From Actinomadura sp. K4S16 (lineage in GTDB: Bacteria; Actinomycetota; Actinomycetes; Streptosporangiales; Streptosporangiaceae): a stretch of 64,000 nt of DNA. Where the stretch lies: positions 105,296-169,295 of the forward strand of contig NZ_BDDE01000029.1 in NCBI RefSeq assembly GCF_008327685.1, given 5' to 3'. The notes beneath the pieces were generated by a model, which worked only from the letters and a program-made list of their open reading frames with translations, searched no databases and was not told the origin of the DNA. Position numbers and translations under genes: made by a program. This document shows, piece by piece, positions 17,800 through 25,956 of the stretch. Numbering within the stretch: the stretch's first letter is position 1; every line of letters begins with the position of its first letter.

Positions 17800-17951
17800 C
17801 CCCACGAGCAGGCCGCACTCAAGGGCGTGCACCTCGCGGTCATGAGTTGGCCGCCAAAGGCACCGCTCGCAGACGCTGGATGCAGCGGTGGAAGGCCGCC
17901 CTCAACGCCTTCGAGATGACCTTCGAAGGCCGCCCGGCCGCCCACAACTGA
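17800..17951 (+). pseudogene. IS256-family transposase remnant (C-terminus, frameshifted)
   Basis: One frame reads HEQAALKGVHLAVMS from 17803. The adjacent frame then reads RRWMQRWKAALNAFEMTFEGR up to TGA 17949-17951. Both pieces match the C-terminal end of IS256-type transposases (HEQAALK.LYL...W..RWK.ALN.F.I.F..R), so about 50 codons survive with a frameshift between them. The rest of the element is absent. It abuts the start of the phosphotransferase gene. Confidence 0.65.
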
Positions 17952-17953
17952 AC

Positions 17954-18084
17954 CCCACAAGATCGAATGACACCGTTAGCTGGACGGCCCCGGCCGGCGC
18001 CGTCCGCGACTAGCCCCCGCAAGATCGAGTTACATCAACTTGTTGGGTCAGTGGCGTTGATCGCGGTCTGCAGCCGAGATCAAC
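17954..18084. mobile_element. tandem IS-end-like sequences
   Basis: Directly after the transposase remnant is CCCACAAGATCGAATGACACC (17957 on), and a related word CCCGCAAGATCGAGTTACATC occurs at 18016 in the same orientation. Each looks like the right end of an IS256-type element. An inverted repeat GTTGATC-N15-GATCAAC follows at 18056-18084. This suggests successive insertions or a deletion between related elements. Confidence 0.4.
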
Positions 18085-18362
18085 AAGGCTGTGGCCGGGC
18101 CGGGTCGCTCTAGTTGCACCTGCCGCTCCTCGGGCTGGCTCATTAACGGCGCTAGTCCCGGTCACAGCAGCCAGCGAGAGTGGTTCAAGAGAGGTCTGCA
18201 CCGCCTTGAGGTGGGTTGCCGTTGATTGGACGGGCCCGACAGGCCCGGTCGTTGAGTCGCTTCGTGGTCGGTGGGCGGTGCTGTTCGAGGGCAGGGGCTG
18301 GTCGGGTCTGGTGGTCGGGTCTGGTGGACGGGCCGGTTGACGGAGTTGCCGGGTGGGGGCGT

Positions 18363-19313
18363 TCAGGCGGCTGTGGGAAGGGCGGGGGCTTCTTGGGAGT
18401 CGTGCATGCCCATGGGGAGGGTGTCGCCCCAGAGCCAGTCGTTGACCGTGCCTTCGAAGTGGGTGGGCGGACCCACGGCGATGAGGCGGGAGGTCAGGGG
18501 GGAGAGGTGGACCTGGAAGGGCGAGGGCGCGGTCAGGCGGACGCGGCGGGTGGTGCCCCAGAAGTCGTTGAAGTCGGTCTGGGACAGGTCGAGGACGTCG
18601 GGGATCGTGCGGTCTCCGACGGCCGGGCCGGTGGCCAGCCATGACCAGTGGTCGGTCAGGAGGCGGCGGGCGGTGGTGCGCAGGACGTTGAGGGCGGCGA
18701 GGTCGTGCGGGCAGGCGACGTCGGTGATCTGGAGTTCGGGGAGGCCGAAGCGCCGCAGGCCGCGGGTGCGCAGCCGGACGCAGGCGCAGCCGTTGACGCC
18801 TTCGGGATCCCTGCCCGGGTCGGCGGCCGTGCAGCGGCCGTTGGCGCGGAACGGCGGCAGGACGTCGCCCAGCCATCGGTCGGCCAGCACGAAACGCGTC
18901 CGCTCCTGGGCGGACGGCGTCAGGACGTGGCCCGTGACCAGGTCGGCGAGGATCCCGCCGGTGGCCTCGGCGATGGCGTACGCGGCGGCTCGGGCCACCT
19001 GGACCGCCCTGGGCTGGTCGGTGATCGGGGCGAACGCGGTGACGACGGCGAACTGCTCGGCGTCGTTGAAGGCCCGCGCGAGTCGCCGGTCGTCCGGGCG
19101 GGACGGCTTGATGTGCCACGGGTCCCAGCGAAGGGCGGGGAGGGCCTCGCGGGCGACCTGGAGTTGGGGTGTGCCCAGACGCCCCGCGATGTGGGACTGG
19201 TAGGGGCCCTCCGCGCTCCTCAGAAGGGGTGCCGGGTCGCCGGGGATGCTCGTGGCGGCCACGGCGAACCTCGAGGTCGTGGTCGACGGGACCGGGAATG
19301 TGATCGTGGCCAT
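18363..19313 (-). CDS. unknown actinomycete protein, paralog B
   Basis: A protein of 316 aa and a paralog of the gene at 6735-7649. The shared core includes LADRWLGDVLPPFRANGRCT, NGCACVRLRTRGLRRFGLPE, LQITDVACPHDLAALNVLRTT and GTVNDWLWGDTLP. The conserved Cys residues (GRCT, GCAC, ACPHD) are kept; the N-terminal third is much less similar (ITFPVPSTTTSRFAVAATSIPGDPA here, ITVPEETTADFVVATDRNPGDL in A). ATG 19313 follows GAGGAGGAG. No function can be assigned. The 22-bp element lies 62 bp upstream. Confidence 0.8.
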   Translation of the reverse strand: MATITFPVPSTTTSRFAVAATSIPGDPAPLLRSAEGPYQSHIAGRLGTPQLQVAREALPALRWDPWHIKPSRPDDRRLARAFNDAEQFAVVTAFAPITDQPRAVQVARAAAYAIAEATGGILADLVTGHVLTPSAQERTRFVLADRWLGDVLPPFRANGRCTAADPGRDPEGVNGCACVRLRTRGLRRFGLPELQITDVACPHDLAALNVLRTTARRLLTDHWSWLATGPAVGDRTIPDVLDLSQTDFNDFWGTTRRVRLTAPSPFQVHLSPLTSRLIAVGPPTHFEGTVNDWLWGDTLPMGMHDSQEAPALPTAA

Positions 19314-19375
19314 GGGACTCCTCCTCGCCTGTCGGGACCCGGCCAGCATGCGCGACCGTCCCGGCGAGAAGCTGT

Positions 19376-19397
19376 AGAACGCGGTTCTGTGGATAAC
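19376..19397 (-). promoter_or_regulatory. conserved 22-bp element, copy 3
   Basis: On the gene strand: GTTATCCACAGAA, then CCG, then CGTTCT, with a perfect AGAAC-N3-GTTCT dyad. It is identical to copy 2 except for one base of the variable triplet, and 62 bp from the start of paralog B. Confidence 0.65.
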
Positions 19398-19758
19398 TCG
19401 GCATCGGTGGGTCCTGGAGCCCGGGGAAACGCCGGTGTGGTCGGGGCTTGGGGGCGCTCAGGCCAGGGGGACGCCAGCGAGAGGTGAAGCCACGGGGGCT
19501 TCAGGGACGCATGGTTCCGGTCTTGGGGCTCCTGGAGGGGGTGATCCGGTGGAACGACCGAGCGAGGACGGTATCGGACACGTCTGTCTAGTTCCGACAC
19601 GCCGTTCACCACGGAAAAGACCAGCTTCGGCCGAATTCGTGGTGATTCGCGCGGCATCGACGGAGCAATCGGGGGGAATGTGTACGTTGGGGAGATCAAC
19701 ACTGCTGTGAGCTGCGGGGACGGGCCCCGCCGCCCAGCCTTGGAATCAGGAGGTCCCC
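19398..19758. other. intergenic region upstream of small HTH gene
   Basis: About 360 bp without a supportable gene. The stretch 19610-19700 is comparatively A/T rich and probably holds the promoter of the following HTH gene, but I see no clear hexamer pair. Confidence 0.45.
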
Positions 19759-19971
19759 GTGGCTCGAACACTGTCGAGGGGCACCCGTGTCACCGGTGCC
19801 GAACGCACCAGGCTCGCCGCCGAGCTCGCTCCGCGGTACGCCGCCGGCGAGAGCATCCGCGATCTGGCTGCCGAGACCGGCCGGTCGTACGGATTCATCT
19901 ACAACGTCCTGAAGGAGGCGGGCGTGCCGCTCCGTGGCCGGGGCGGCAACACCCGGCGCAAGAAGGACTGA
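19759..19971 (+). CDS. small helix-turn-helix DNA-binding protein
   Basis: A 70-residue basic protein of a type widespread in actinobacteria. The HTH is LAPRYAAGESIRDLAAETGRSYGFIYNVLKEAGVPLRGRGG, and it ends in a Lys/Arg tail (RRKKD). It should bind DNA as a dimer or with a partner; its targets are unknown. The GTG start has AGGAGG four bases upstream. Confidence 0.85.
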   Translation: MARTLSRGTRVTGAERTRLAAELAPRYAAGESIRDLAAETGRSYGFIYNVLKEAGVPLRGRGGNTRRKKD

Positions 19972-20053
19972 CCCGCTCCCGAGCACAGCGAGACAAGGAA
20001 GAAGCGAGCACATGGCCGGACGTCCCCCTCGCCCCCCGGGGGGACCCCGCGCG

Positions 20054-21487
20054 CTACGGACCTCGGAAGGCTCCGGTGACCTCGGAGCGCCCGTCCAGGC
20101 TGGCGAGGTCGGCGGCCGCCCGTCCGGCGAGCCAGCCCTCATAGTTGGAGACCGATCCCGCCCGCCCCTTGGCGAGGTTCGGGAACATCGTGTCGACGGC
20201 CTGGTCGACGGCCTGGTCGCGCGCCGCCAGCACGGGAAGCAGATCCTTCCCGCCGGCGTCCGCGGCCGCCCTGTCCGCCGCTCCTCGCAGCCGCTCCCCG
20301 ATGCGGACGGCGTAGGCGTTGAGGAACGCATGGCGGAACGAACGCGTCCGTGACCGTCCCCGCGCGTCGCGCCTGGGACCCGCGTGCACCATGGCGGACG
20401 TGGCCTGCACCAGCAGGGACGTGAACAAGATCTCCACCGCGGCCAGATCGGCCGGGAACCCGAGGACGGTGGAGAGCCCCAGCTCCCGGTGCCACACCGC
20501 ACGGCAGTGGTTCGCCTCGGCCACCACCGTCAGCAGGATCGCCTTGGGCGCCTCGTAAGGACTGTCGATCGCGATACGCCGTCCGTCTGGACCGCTCAGG
20601 TCGCCTGTCTCCGCCGCGAGCAGCGCATGGTCGATGCTGTGCCGCGCCATCAACTCCTGGGCGCGCGCGCTGAGCGCCTCCGCCTCCTCGGGGAACTCGG
20701 TCGATTCGGCCTTGGCCAGAAGAGCCCGGACCCGACCGAGGATCCGCTGATCGACCTCTTCCAGCCTCCGGCGCCTCCGCTGACCGGATTCGCCGCCGGG
20801 CCTAGGCACCCCCCTATGGGCCTTCCCCGCATCGGACGCGCCCGTGGCAGTTCGGTCCGACCCGGCCCCTGGCCCTCCCGTACTGGACGACCCTGACTTG
20901 GACCTGCCTGCACCCGTCCTATAGCCCCTGGATGCTCTTCCGCCGGGCGGGCTCGTGTCCGAAGTGGTCGTGGGAGGCGGGGTGATGGGAGGAAGCTTTG
21001 GGAGGGTTTCCAAGAGGTGGATGACTTCTAGAGCGCACGTGACGTAATCCGCGCGTTCGAAGCCTTCGCGGTGGCACCAGTGGGTCGAATGGGAGCCGTC
21101 CGGCCACCACACGCCGGCTCCAAGGGCCGCCAGTTGCTCCTCCCACCGCTCGTCGACGGCACCGGTGGGGTAGGTGCGCCTCTCGTCGGCGATGGCGTCC
21201 GTGCAGAGCCGCGCGTGCCGGGCCGTGTGCCGACGTGTCGTGAAGCGCACCAGGTCGGCGGGCTGCCACCCGCGCCGCCAAGCGGTGGTGACGGCGTGCC
21301 GCAGCCGGTCGGTGAGGCAGCGGTCGGCGGCACTCGTCCAGCCCGGGCCGGCGGGGCCGCCGGTCAGTTCGGCCACGAGGCGCCGGAACGCGGCGCGGTC
21401 GCCGCGGGCGAGCGATCGCACCGCCTCTTCGGCGGCGAGGGTGGCCCAGGCTTCGGGTGTCGTGCCGCACCGCCAGGTCTTCCGCAC
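20054..21487 (-). CDS. DUF2786 domain protein
   Basis: A protein of about 477 aa. The DUF2786 motif lies in the second half: ILGRVRALLAKAESTEFPEEAEALSARAQELMARHSID. It is followed by a helical region (AVEILFTSLLVQATSAMVHAG...SFRHAFLNAYAVRIGERL). The first 160 residues form a separate helical domain (PEAWATLAAEEAVRSLARGDRAAF), and the two are joined by a Ser/Gly/Thr-rich linker. Function unknown. The GTG at 21487 is preceded by GGGGAG at proper spacing; the frame is open to 21619, which would add an unconserved Pro/Arg-rich stretch. Confidence 0.82.
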   Translation of the reverse strand: MRKTWRCGTTPEAWATLAAEEAVRSLARGDRAAFRRLVAELTGGPAGPGWTSAADRCLTDRLRHAVTTAWRRGWQPADLVRFTTRRHTARHARLCTDAIADERRTYPTGAVDERWEEQLAALGAGVWWPDGSHSTHWCHREGFERADYVTCALEVIHLLETLPKLPPITPPPTTTSDTSPPGGRASRGYRTGAGRSKSGSSSTGGPGAGSDRTATGASDAGKAHRGVPRPGGESGQRRRRRLEEVDQRILGRVRALLAKAESTEFPEEAEALSARAQELMARHSIDHALLAAETGDLSGPDGRRIAIDSPYEAPKAILLTVVAEANHCRAVWHRELGLSTVLGFPADLAAVEILFTSLLVQATSAMVHAGPRRDARGRSRTRSFRHAFLNAYAVRIGERLRGAADRAAADAGGKDLLPVLAARDQAVDQAVDTMFPNLAKGRAGSVSNYEGWLAGRAAADLASLDGRSEVTGAFRGP

Positions 21488-21857
21488 CGCCACTCCCCGC
21501 CGTCCGACAGCACTCCGAAGGACGATCCTGCCATCCGGCGGCGAGGCTCGGCGTCTTCCGGCCGGAATGAGCAAAGGCTCCCGCGGGCCGGGCGGGGGCG
21601 CGGGGAGTGGGCGTCTCATTCCGAGTCACGTTCGGTTCGGCGCGGCCGACTGTACCGAACCGGGTTGGACGGCGGAAGGGTGGACCGTCGCCACATGCGG
21701 ACATGACACTATGAGCGTGGACAACTTCGAATAGTGATCAATCCGATACCTTGGTTGATTGAAAGATCCATGAGATAGGCGCAAGCTGTCCCAGACGTCT
21801 GGAATGCCCCGCCCGTTCCTTCCGACAGACCGACCGACCGCCGACAGGACACGACTG

Positions 21858-22127
21858 ATGTTCGAGATCTGGGAGACGAGTGAGCCCGCGCGGCTCATCA
21901 GTGACGCGGGGAGCCTGAAGGTGGCGCTCGAGAAGGTCGACACCATGTGCCGGCTCAGGCACGACCAGGCCGCAGCGCATGTGGGTGAGGCCGGCGAGGG
22001 CTACCACTTCGAGATAAGGGACCACGACGGCAAGGCTCTGGCGCGGCTGAGCTACGTCCCGGACACCTCTCGCGCGTACCAGAGCGTCGTGGTCGAGGAG
22101 ATGCGCGGCCAGGACGGCGCCGGCTAG
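21858..22127 (+). CDS. small hypothetical protein
   Basis: An 89-residue protein starting MFEIWETSEPARLISDAGSL and containing EGYHFEIRDHDGKALARLSYVPDTSRAY. The composition looks like a compact alpha/beta fold. I recognise no family. It is followed 20 bp later by a strong terminator shared with the convergent AlkZ-like gene. The upstream region 21720-21800 is A/T rich, with an imperfect dyad ATCAATCC...GGTTGAT. Confidence 0.65.
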   Translation: MFEIWETSEPARLISDAGSLKVALEKVDTMCRLRHDQAAAHVGEAGEGYHFEIRDHDGKALARLSYVPDTSRAYQSVVVEEMRGQDGAG

Positions 22128-22147
22128 CCCGGGCCTCTCGACTCTCC

Positions 22148-22178
22148 GACAGCCCCCGGCCATCGCCCGGGGGCTGTC
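22148..22178. terminator. bidirectional hairpin terminator
   Basis: GACAGCCCCCGG and CCGGGGGCTGTC form a perfect 12-bp stem with a 7-base loop between two convergent genes. Confidence 0.85.
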
Positions 22179-22203
22179 GTCTGCACGGCTCCAGGCGGTC
22201 TCG

Positions 22204-23298
22204 TCACTCCTCGACGGTGACGACGGTCTCCTTGGCGTCCGGTTCCATGAAGCGCAGCAACGCTTCCCCTTCGGTCCTCAGTCCGTCGACGGCCGCCTGG
22301 GGGAGGGCCTCGAACGGACGCATCCGGAGCGTGGCCACCTTGCGCTTGTACTCCGTCTCCCAGATGCCGCGCGCGAACCCGTCCCACAGGAACACGGCGC
22401 GGACGCGCAGATTCTTGGTCGTGAGCATGGGGCGATGGTCGTCGGCGATGACGCGCCTGCGGTCGGCGTGCGCGAGGACGAGGCTGTCGAACTCGGGCAG
22501 GAACCGCGCGGGGGCGGGGACGTCCTCGCCGGGGCGCGGCGCGTCCGGCAGGTCGAACAGCTCCCGGCCCTTGTCGTCGGTGAAGGTCAGCAGGTTCGGG
22601 CGAAGGCGCTCCAGGGCCTCGCCGGTCGTGGACAACCCCGACCACGTCTGCGCGTCGGCGGGGGACGCCGGTCCATAGGCCGCCAGGTAGCGGAGCATCA
22701 GTTCGTCGATCGCGTTCTCGGCGTCCGGCCCGGAGTCCAGCCAAGAGTCGGCCAGCACGAAGCGCGACGTGCGCGGGAAGCCCCACCTGTCCTCGGTGGG
22801 CATCATGACCAGGGGCACGCACAGGCGGACGGCATAGCCGAGAGCGCGTTCGTTCACGTCCGGGAACATTTGCTGCAACTCGGCGCGTATCTCGTTGAAC
22901 GTGAGCGGCCCCGCCTCCAGGAGGGAGCGCGCGGCGGGGACGACCTTCTCCAGGGCGAGTCCCTTGGCGCGGTCGCCCAGCACCCGCAGGCCGCCGTCCA
23001 ACATCGGTTGCATCGATGTACGGAACGCCGTGTAGTCCGCGCTCGTCACCAGATGCAGGGTGGCGCGCATCATCGTGGCGCGCACTAGCGACCGGCCTTG
23101 CAAGGCGGAGTGCAGATCGGACGCCTGGAACCCTTCGACTCGCGTCCACAGCCCCAGGAACGGAGGCTTGGGCTCCTGCGCCTGCATCCCGCACAGCCGT
23201 CCCACCGCCTCGGCGGCGGGGATCGGCTCCCGTGCGAGCAGCATCTGCCGCGCAAGCGTGGCCCGGTTGAGGGCCCGGGTGCTGAGGGTCTCTGTCAT
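22204..23298 (-). CDS. AlkZ/HTH_42-family winged-helix protein
   Basis: A protein of 364 aa of the winged-helix family that includes the AlkZ and YcaQ DNA glycosylases. The start STRALNRATLARQMLLAREPIPAAEAVGRLCGMQAQEPKPP contains the Q-x-Q signature (MQAQ) of the proposed active site. It is followed by LVRATMMRATLHLVTSADY and later PEFDSLVLAHADRRRVI. Repair of bulky or crosslinked lesions is known for AlkZ; for this paralog it is inference. It is monocistronic with a terminator behind it. Confidence 0.88.
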   Translation of the reverse strand: MTETLSTRALNRATLARQMLLAREPIPAAEAVGRLCGMQAQEPKPPFLGLWTRVEGFQASDLHSALQGRSLVRATMMRATLHLVTSADYTAFRTSMQPMLDGGLRVLGDRAKGLALEKVVPAARSLLEAGPLTFNEIRAELQQMFPDVNERALGYAVRLCVPLVMMPTEDRWGFPRTSRFVLADSWLDSGPDAENAIDELMLRYLAAYGPASPADAQTWSGLSTTGEALERLRPNLLTFTDDKGRELFDLPDAPRPGEDVPAPARFLPEFDSLVLAHADRRRVIADDHRPMLTTKNLRVRAVFLWDGFARGIWETEYKRKVATLRMRPFEALPQAAVDGLRTEGEALLRFMEPDAKETVVTVEE

Positions 23299-23767
23299 CC
23301 GTCCAGAATGCCGTTAATGGCGCTCCGCACGCAGCGCCGAACGAGGCATCCCTAGAGATAAGTGATCCGGACCCCTGCGATGGATCCGCAGCGGCGCGCC
23401 CGGGGCCGGATCGGACGCCCGGGCGGCAGGCTTCCGCGCGCTCGTGGCGGACATCACACACATCCGACCCTGGGCACATGGATCTTGCTCGGAAGCAGGA
23501 ACCGTCTCCGTGTTCGAGGAGGCACGCACCGTGCTGGCCGTCCGTGGACCTTCTGGTGCGAGTGCGGGGCCGACCGTGCACATCTGTGCTGGTCAAGTCG
23601 CTGTGGACGCGCGGAAGGCGCGGCGTCGAGTGATCGGGAACGAGCGACGGAGGCGGGGGTTACGGGGGGAATTTTCTTGAAATGCACGTGCATCAGCCCT
23701 TGCACCTGCACGCCATCCCTAGCAGGATTGCCCCGGACCCCCGCACGTGAACTCCCCGGAGATCGCG
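23299..23767. other. intergenic region with perfect 12-bp palindrome
   Basis: About 470 bp with no convincing gene; a 78-codon + frame at 23444 has only moderate codon bias. ATGCACGTGCAT at 23682-23693 is a perfect palindrome, 74 bp before the next start codon, and could be an operator for that gene. Confidence 0.5.
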
Positions 23768-24220
23768 ATGACCGCACACTTGAGCGACAGTGACCGACAG
23801 GCGCTGCGGCTGGCCCAGGATCTCCGCGAGGAGATGCGGGCGGCCATACCGCAGCTGCCGGCTCCGCCCTCGGTATCCCCGTTCGTCGATCAGACCGGGA
23901 TGCCGAGCGTCCTGCTGAAGATGGACGCCGACACCGCCCGCGCCCTCATGGCCCTGCTCGCCGAGCGCCGCAGCGCGGCCGCGGCGGAGCAGCGCCGGGC
24001 GGACGGCTCGCACGTTCCACCGCCCGTCCCGCCGCCCGCGGCCCAGGCCGTCCCGGCGGCGCAGGGCCCCATCGTGGCGGCCATGCCGTACGGGGAGCCC
24101 GTCTACGCGGACGCCTCCTACGCGGAGTCGCCCTTCGTCCCGCCCCAGGCGGGCCCCGCCGTGTTCACCGGCGGAACCGGCCCGACGCCGCTCGTGCCGT
24201 CGGTCTACCCGACGCACTGA
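23768..24220 (+). CDS. hypothetical Pro/Ala-rich protein
   Basis: A protein of 150 aa with no recognised family. The first 75 residues are helical and charged (HLSDSDRQALRLAQDLREEMRAAIPQL, then LKMDADTARALMALLAERRSAAAAEQRR). The remainder is disordered and rich in Pro and Ala (HVPPPVPPPAAQAVPAAQ). No signal peptide or membrane segment. ATG 23768 has GGAG at six bases' spacing; a GTG seven codons earlier is possible. Confidence 0.65.
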   Translation: MTAHLSDSDRQALRLAQDLREEMRAAIPQLPAPPSVSPFVDQTGMPSVLLKMDADTARALMALLAERRSAAAAEQRRADGSHVPPPVPPPAAQAVPAAQGPIVAAMPYGEPVYADASYAESPFVPPQAGPAVFTGGTGPTPLVPSVYPTH

Positions 24221-24274
24221 CGAGGACGTTCCACCCGCGCGGCAGACGGCCGTGCGGGTCTGCGGCCGCCCAGC

Positions 24275-24457
24275 GCGGCCCGATCCTGTGCGGCCCGTCG
24301 TACGCAGTCTGATCACGTGCGGTCCGATCGCCCGCGGCCCGGTTCCAGGCGGTCGATTCACGGGCGGTCTGAGCACACGCGGCCCGGTCCTGTGCCCTCT
24401 GATCACGTGCGGGTCCGAGCGTGTGCGGCGCCCTCCGTCCTGCGGTCACGTGTGCGT
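24275..24457. repeat. 15-bp degenerate tandem repeat in non-coding DNA
   Basis: About twelve units of nearly constant 15-bp length begin at 24275, 24290, 24304, 24319, 24334, 24349, 24364, 24379, 24394, 24409, 24425 and 24442. Each starts GCGG or a one-base variant; the consensus is near GCGGYCCGATCACGT. TCTGATCACGTGCGG recurs nearly exact at 24308 and 24398. No gene uses the repeat. Confidence 0.65.
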
Positions 24458-24607
24458 CGTGACGGGTCCGGGTTCGCGGTCGCTCATCTCCAGCGCCCCA
24501 CGCGTCCCAGGCTGTTCGCGCGCCGGGGCGGGGAGCGGACGGCCGGGCCATGGGCGCCGAGGCCATCGGTTTAAAGATCCTTTTTGCCATGGGCGCGGTG
24601 CGGCCGA

Positions 24608-24646
24608 CTGGCCCGGAGCCCCTATGGGAAAGGCGCTCCGGGCCAG
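24608..24646. other. long stem-loop in A/T-rich island
   Basis: CTGGCCCGGAGC and GCTCCGGGCCAG form a perfect 12-bp stem with a 15-base loop, flanked by A/T-rich words GTTTAAAGATCC (24569) and CTTAAAAGATCT (24652). It lies upstream of the promoter at 24694. It could be a terminator of unseen transcription or a structured RNA. Confidence 0.4.
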
Positions 24647-24693
24647 TTCCGGCTTAAAAGATCTACCTTGTCAAAGGTAAAGAAATCCCCCGT

Positions 24694-24758
24694 TTGGCGA
24701 CAGCACGGTAATGCCGTATATAGTCATCCCCAGGTCAGGGTCAAAGAACCGTTGACCC
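24694..24758 (+). promoter_or_regulatory. sigma-A-like promoter and operator-like dyad of secreted protein gene
   Basis: TTGGCG (24694-24699), a 17-bp spacer and TATATA (24717-24722; TATAGT overlaps) form a good promoter. GGGTCAA-N7-TTGACCC at 24738-24758 is a perfect dyad just downstream of the expected start and could be an operator. The predicted 5' leader to the gene at 25106 is about 375 nt, unusually long; I find no match to a known riboswitch. Confidence 0.55.
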
Positions 24759-25105
24759 GGCCAATCGCATAACCGCCGCCTCCCGCCCGCCAGGCGGGAT
24801 CCCTTCGCCGAACGCAGCCGTACCATGCAGCGGCCGCGCACCGTGCTGGGCCCGTGAGCCCCCGGTCGGCATCCTTCCCGCTTCACCGAAGCCCGTGTCA
24901 CCCGCACGTCCGAACCCGGTCGTGCGCGGCTGAGCGCGAGCGCGGTCCGCCATGCCCGTGGACCGTTCCAAGCGGGTCCTTCTCGCGGCGGCGCCTCCCG
25001 AGTCTCGAGTCTCGGAGCCGTTCACCCCTGCCCGGAGACAGGCGCGTGACCTGCGCGCCTTCCCCGTGCCGAGCGGCAGCCCTGTACCCCGAACGAAGGA
25101 TCTCC

Positions 25106-25804
25106 ATGCAGCAGCGAGCGATCAACGTCATCCTGACCGGCGTCACCGGCACCGCCCTCGCGGGCATGATGGTGGCCGGTGTCGCCGCCGCGAGCGATGA
25201 CTCCGCTCCCAAGAAGCAGTTCCTGCCGGAGCAGGCCGTGGCCGCGCAGGAGCAGCAGTCCCCCAAGAGCCTCGGTGACAAGGCCGGGCTCACCGAGCTC
25301 ACCCTGCCGAAGGCCCCGAAGGTCGAGGCCAAGGCCGACTCCAAGACCGAGGTGAAGGCCGACTCCAAGGCCGCCCCCAAGGCCGCCAAGCCCGCGAAGA
25401 AGGGCCCGAAGGCCCTGCTCAGCGGCAAGACGACCGCGTCCTACTTCTGGGACGACGGCTCGGGCGTGAACGGCGACACCGGCGCCCCCGCCGGCGGCAA
25501 GCCGATGCAGAAGGGCCTGTTCGCCAGCCCGAGCTGGCCCATGCACACCAAGGTCAAGGTGTCCTACAAGGGCCGCAGCATCACCGGCTTCGTCGGCGAC
25601 CGCGGGCCGGGCGAGCCGTCGCACCGCGGCGTCATGCTCGACCTCGACACCTACACCTTCCGGTACCTGCTGGACGGCAAGAAGCCCGCCAGCAAGTACA
25701 ACGCCGGTACCGGCGAGGGCCACCTGAAGGGCGTCAAGTGGGAGGTCCTGTCCTGGGGCAAGGGCCCCGGGAAGAAGGGCATGCCCCAGCCTTTCGGCTC
25801 ATGA
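25106..25804 (+). CDS. secreted double-psi beta-barrel (RlpA-like) protein
   Basis: A protein of 232 aa. Residues 1-31 form a signal peptide (ILTGVTGTALAGMMVAGVAAA). A Lys/Ala-rich spacer with repeats of KADSK and KAAPK follows (about 70-105). The C-terminal domain contains TTASYFWDDGSGVNG, FASPSWPMHTKVKVSYKGRSITGFVGDRGPG and RGVMLDLDTYTFRYL, the pattern of RlpA/expansin-like double-psi barrels including the DRGP motif. Binding or cleavage of peptidoglycan outside the cell is the family expectation. ATG 25106 follows GAAGGA. It is followed by a strong bidirectional terminator. Confidence 0.82.
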   Translation: MQQRAINVILTGVTGTALAGMMVAGVAAASDDSAPKKQFLPEQAVAAQEQQSPKSLGDKAGLTELTLPKAPKVEAKADSKTEVKADSKAAPKAAKPAKKGPKALLSGKTTASYFWDDGSGVNGDTGAPAGGKPMQKGLFASPSWPMHTKVKVSYKGRSITGFVGDRGPGEPSHRGVMLDLDTYTFRYLLDGKKPASKYNAGTGEGHLKGVKWEVLSWGKGPGKKGMPQPFGS

Positions 25805-25917
25805 TCTGAGGCGGCGGACCATTCGTGAAATGGCTCACAGGGTGAATGTGAGCCCGCTCACGGTGGGATCGCAAGGCCTCTTCCAGACCCGGCGCAGGGC
25901 TGCCGGTGCATGGAAGC

Positions 25918-25956
25918 GGGGATTCCCCGGTATCGAGAGATCACCGGGGAATCCCC
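25918..25956. terminator. bidirectional hairpin terminator overlapping IclR stop
   Basis: GGGATTCCCCGGT and ACCGGGGAATCCC form a perfect 13-bp stem around an 11-base loop. The right arm includes the end of the IclR coding sequence, so the hairpin serves both convergent genes. Confidence 0.85.

Noticed and set aside
23444..23680. A 78-codon + strand frame starting GTG
   Set aside because: Moderate codon bias, no ribosome binding site, no motif; overlapping frames on both strands look equally open.
24725..25105. c-di-AMP (ydaO-type) riboswitch in the long leader
   Set aside because: I could not find the conserved core words of that riboswitch; length and context alone are not enough.
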